In this document: positions 6,838 through 7,596 of the stretch, piece by piece
Layout: each line of letters begins with the position of its first letter
Numbering within the stretch: the first letter of the stretch is position 1
Origin: Deltaproteobacteria bacterium
GTDB lineage: Bacteria; Desulfobacterota; Binatia; UBA12015
Assembly: GCA_003447545.1 (NCBI GenBank)
Contig: DLYX01000493.1
Location: 1 to 7,596 of the forward strand
Length of the DNA: 7,596 nucleotides
Direction: 5' to 3'
Notes under the pieces: generated by a model
The model's database searches: none
What the model was told of the DNA's origin: nothing
The model's input: only the letters and a program-made list of their open reading frames with translations
Translations under genes and position numbers: made by a program

Positions 6838-7113
6838 ATGCAACGCGCGGTACGTTCTCTGGAAAAAGCGGTCATCAAGGGAGCTTCCGCAGACGACATC
6901 GATCCGATCATCGCAGCCCTGGCCGCCTACGTGCGCGGCGAGGCGGCCGACAAGATTGCGACTGCCACGGCCTATGAGGGTCCCGCCGAGATTCTTGCGC
7001 GGGCCAACAAGCTGCTGGCAAAGGGCGATGGGTTCCAGAAGGTCTCGTGCCAAATGCACCTGCATGTCATGGCATTCAAATTTGGCGTCCGGGCCGCGGA
7101 GAAGGCTGACTGA
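6838..7113 (+). CDS. Small helical protein of unknown function (start uncertain, possible upstream frameshift)
   Basis: I do not recognise this 91-residue product. It is rich in Ala, Lys and Glu and appears almost wholly helical, with runs such as MQRAVRSLEKAVIKGAS and PIIAALAAYVRGEAADKI. There is no signal peptide or membrane segment; a single Cys lies at residue 69. Third codon positions are strongly G/C, as in neighbouring genes, which supports it being coding. The ATG at 6838 is the first usual start in frame but has no clear ribosome binding site. The frame stays open back to 6733 with plausible protein (DPRDVLRQ just before the ATG), so the true N-terminus may be upstream, perhaps through a frameshift from the ATG at 6758. 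It lies 177 bases before the amidohydrolase gene, separated by a strong hairpin. An antisense open frame over it is less likely. Confidence 0.55.
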   Translation: MQRAVRSLEKAVIKGASADDIDPIIAALAAYVRGEAADKIATATAYEGPAEILARANKLLAKGDGFQKVSCQMHLHVMAFKFGVRAAEKAD

Positions 7114-7132
7114 CGACAGATTCCACCCAAGA

Positions 7133-7178
7133 GTGCGGGGAAGCGTCTCGGCGGCAAAGGTTCGACGCTTCCCCGCAC
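7133..7178. terminator. Perfect 15-bp inverted repeat, probable terminator or mRNA hairpin
   Basis: GTGCGGGGAAGCGTC (7133-7147) is exactly complementary to GACGCTTCCCCGCAC (7164-7178), with a 16-base loop. It starts 19 bases past the stop of the small gene and ends 112 bases before the amidohydrolase start. Such a long GC-rich stem would be very stable. No T-run follows on the plus strand (GCAGCGG), so it may be a non-canonical terminator, a 3'-end stabiliser, or a palindromic repeat unit found elsewhere in the genome. Confidence 0.55.
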
Positions 7179-7290
7179 GCAGCGGTGCCCATAGCCATCG
7201 CAGCTCGAACCCCACCGTAAACAGGCCGTGAATCATCGCTTTCCAATCCCGTGGAGCCACGATAGGGTCGGCGGCCACAAGGAGAGCAAG

Positions 7291-7596
7291 ATGGCGCATG
7301 ATCTGGTGATTCGAGGGGGCGAATTGGTCGATGGGACGGGTGCGGAACCACGTCGCGGAGACCTTGCAATCGATGGCAACAAGATCACGGCTGTCGGCAA
7401 GGTATCCGGCAGCGGTCGCGAAGAAATCGACGCGACCGGCCGTCTGGTCACACCGGGCTTCGTCGACGTCCACACGCATCTGGACGCCCAGATCGGTTGG
7501 GATCCGCTGCTCACCCCTGTGAGCTGGCATGGGGTCACCACGGCGTTGATCGGCAACTGCGGCGTCACGTTCGCGCCGTGTCGGCCTGACGACCGG
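7291..7596 (+). CDS. D-aminoacylase-like amidohydrolase family protein, N-terminal part (3' end beyond the window)
   Basis: The visible 102 residues are the start of a metal-dependent amidohydrolase of the N-acyl-D-amino-acid deacylase type. The opening MAHDLVIRGGELVDGTG is the small beta-sandwich typical of the family. VTPGFVDVHTHLDAQ (53-67) holds the HxH metal motif at His61 and His63. GVTTALIGNCGVTFAPCRP (81-99) holds the GNCG motif, whose Cys (Cys90 here) is a zinc ligand in characterised D-aminoacylases. Full-length members have about 480-580 residues, so most of the gene lies past the right edge. AAGGAG at 7279-7284 sits six bases before the ATG and fixes the start. These enzymes are cytosolic and hydrolyse N-acyl-D-amino acids or related cyclic amides. 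The family call is secure; the exact substrate is not. Confidence 0.9.
   Translation, partial: MAHDLVIRGGELVDGTGAEPRRGDLAIDGNKITAVGKVSGSGREEIDATGRLVTPGFVDVHTHLDAQIGWDPLLTPVSWHGVTTALIGNCGVTFAPCRPDDR

Noticed and set aside
6671..7231. Plus-strand open frame (186 codons) in the frame of the ATG at 6758
   Set aside because: Its translation is Arg-, Ser-, Pro- and Cys-rich, typical of a shifted reading of GC-rich coding sequence, and it runs straight through the 15-bp inverted repeat. The frame ending at 7113 looks coding instead.
6736..7530. Minus-strand open frame (264 codons)
   Set aside because: It overlaps the well-supported amidohydrolase start, with its own ribosome binding site, and the small plus-strand gene. 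Its translation shows no recognisable domain.
1..7596. CRISPR arrays, tRNA or rRNA genes, insertion sequences
   Set aside because: I saw no regularly spaced repeats, cloverleaf-like sequence, rRNA motifs, transposase motifs or matching terminal inverted repeats by eye.

Overview
The window looks like a chromosomal segment from a Gram-negative, fairly GC-rich bacterium. The signs are a Tat-exported lipoprotein, a membrane-anchored or periplasmic beta-propeller protein, and GC-rich third codon positions in most genes right of about 2,400. The gene content would fit a deltaproteobacterial, Myxococcota-like or Binatota-like lineage, but the sequence alone does not settle this. There are seven convincing protein genes, two of them cut by the window edges, and one small weaker one. 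No rRNA, tRNA, CRISPR array or transposase gene was found.

Left block (1 to about 2,400), visibly lower in GC. A class I SAM-dependent methyltransferase (410-1318, minus) is followed, with a one-base stop/start overlap, by the 5' part of a phytanoyl-CoA dioxygenase (PhyH) family gene that runs off the left edge. Divergent from this pair is a second methyltransferase (1502-2368, plus). Along its whole length it resembles animal histamine N-methyltransferase (HNMT). Two methyltransferases and a putative Fe(II)/2-oxoglutarate oxygenase, with base composition unlike their neighbours, suggest a small horizontally acquired pathway that methylates and hydroxylates an amine or amino-acid-like molecule. 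This is the most interesting part of the window.

Middle block (about 2,400 to 5,304), GC-rich. A TolB-like beta-propeller protein with an N-terminal membrane anchor or signal (2567-3874, minus) is divergent from a PhoX/DUF839 family protein (4060-5304, plus). The latter carries both a twin-arginine motif and a lipobox. Both products are probably extracytoplasmic. A 198-base convergent gap, with two short hairpins, separates the beta-propeller gene from the HNMT-like gene.

Right block (5,305 to 7,596). An AraC-family regulator (5531-6532) is followed by a 305-base stretch, a small alanine-rich helical protein of unknown function (6838-7113), a perfect 15-bp inverted repeat, and the start of a D-aminoacylase-like amidohydrolase (from 7291) that runs off the right edge. 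The small ORF has no good start codon of its own, whereas an ATG with a good ribosome binding site lies 80 bases upstream in another frame. A frameshift or misassigned start is possible there.
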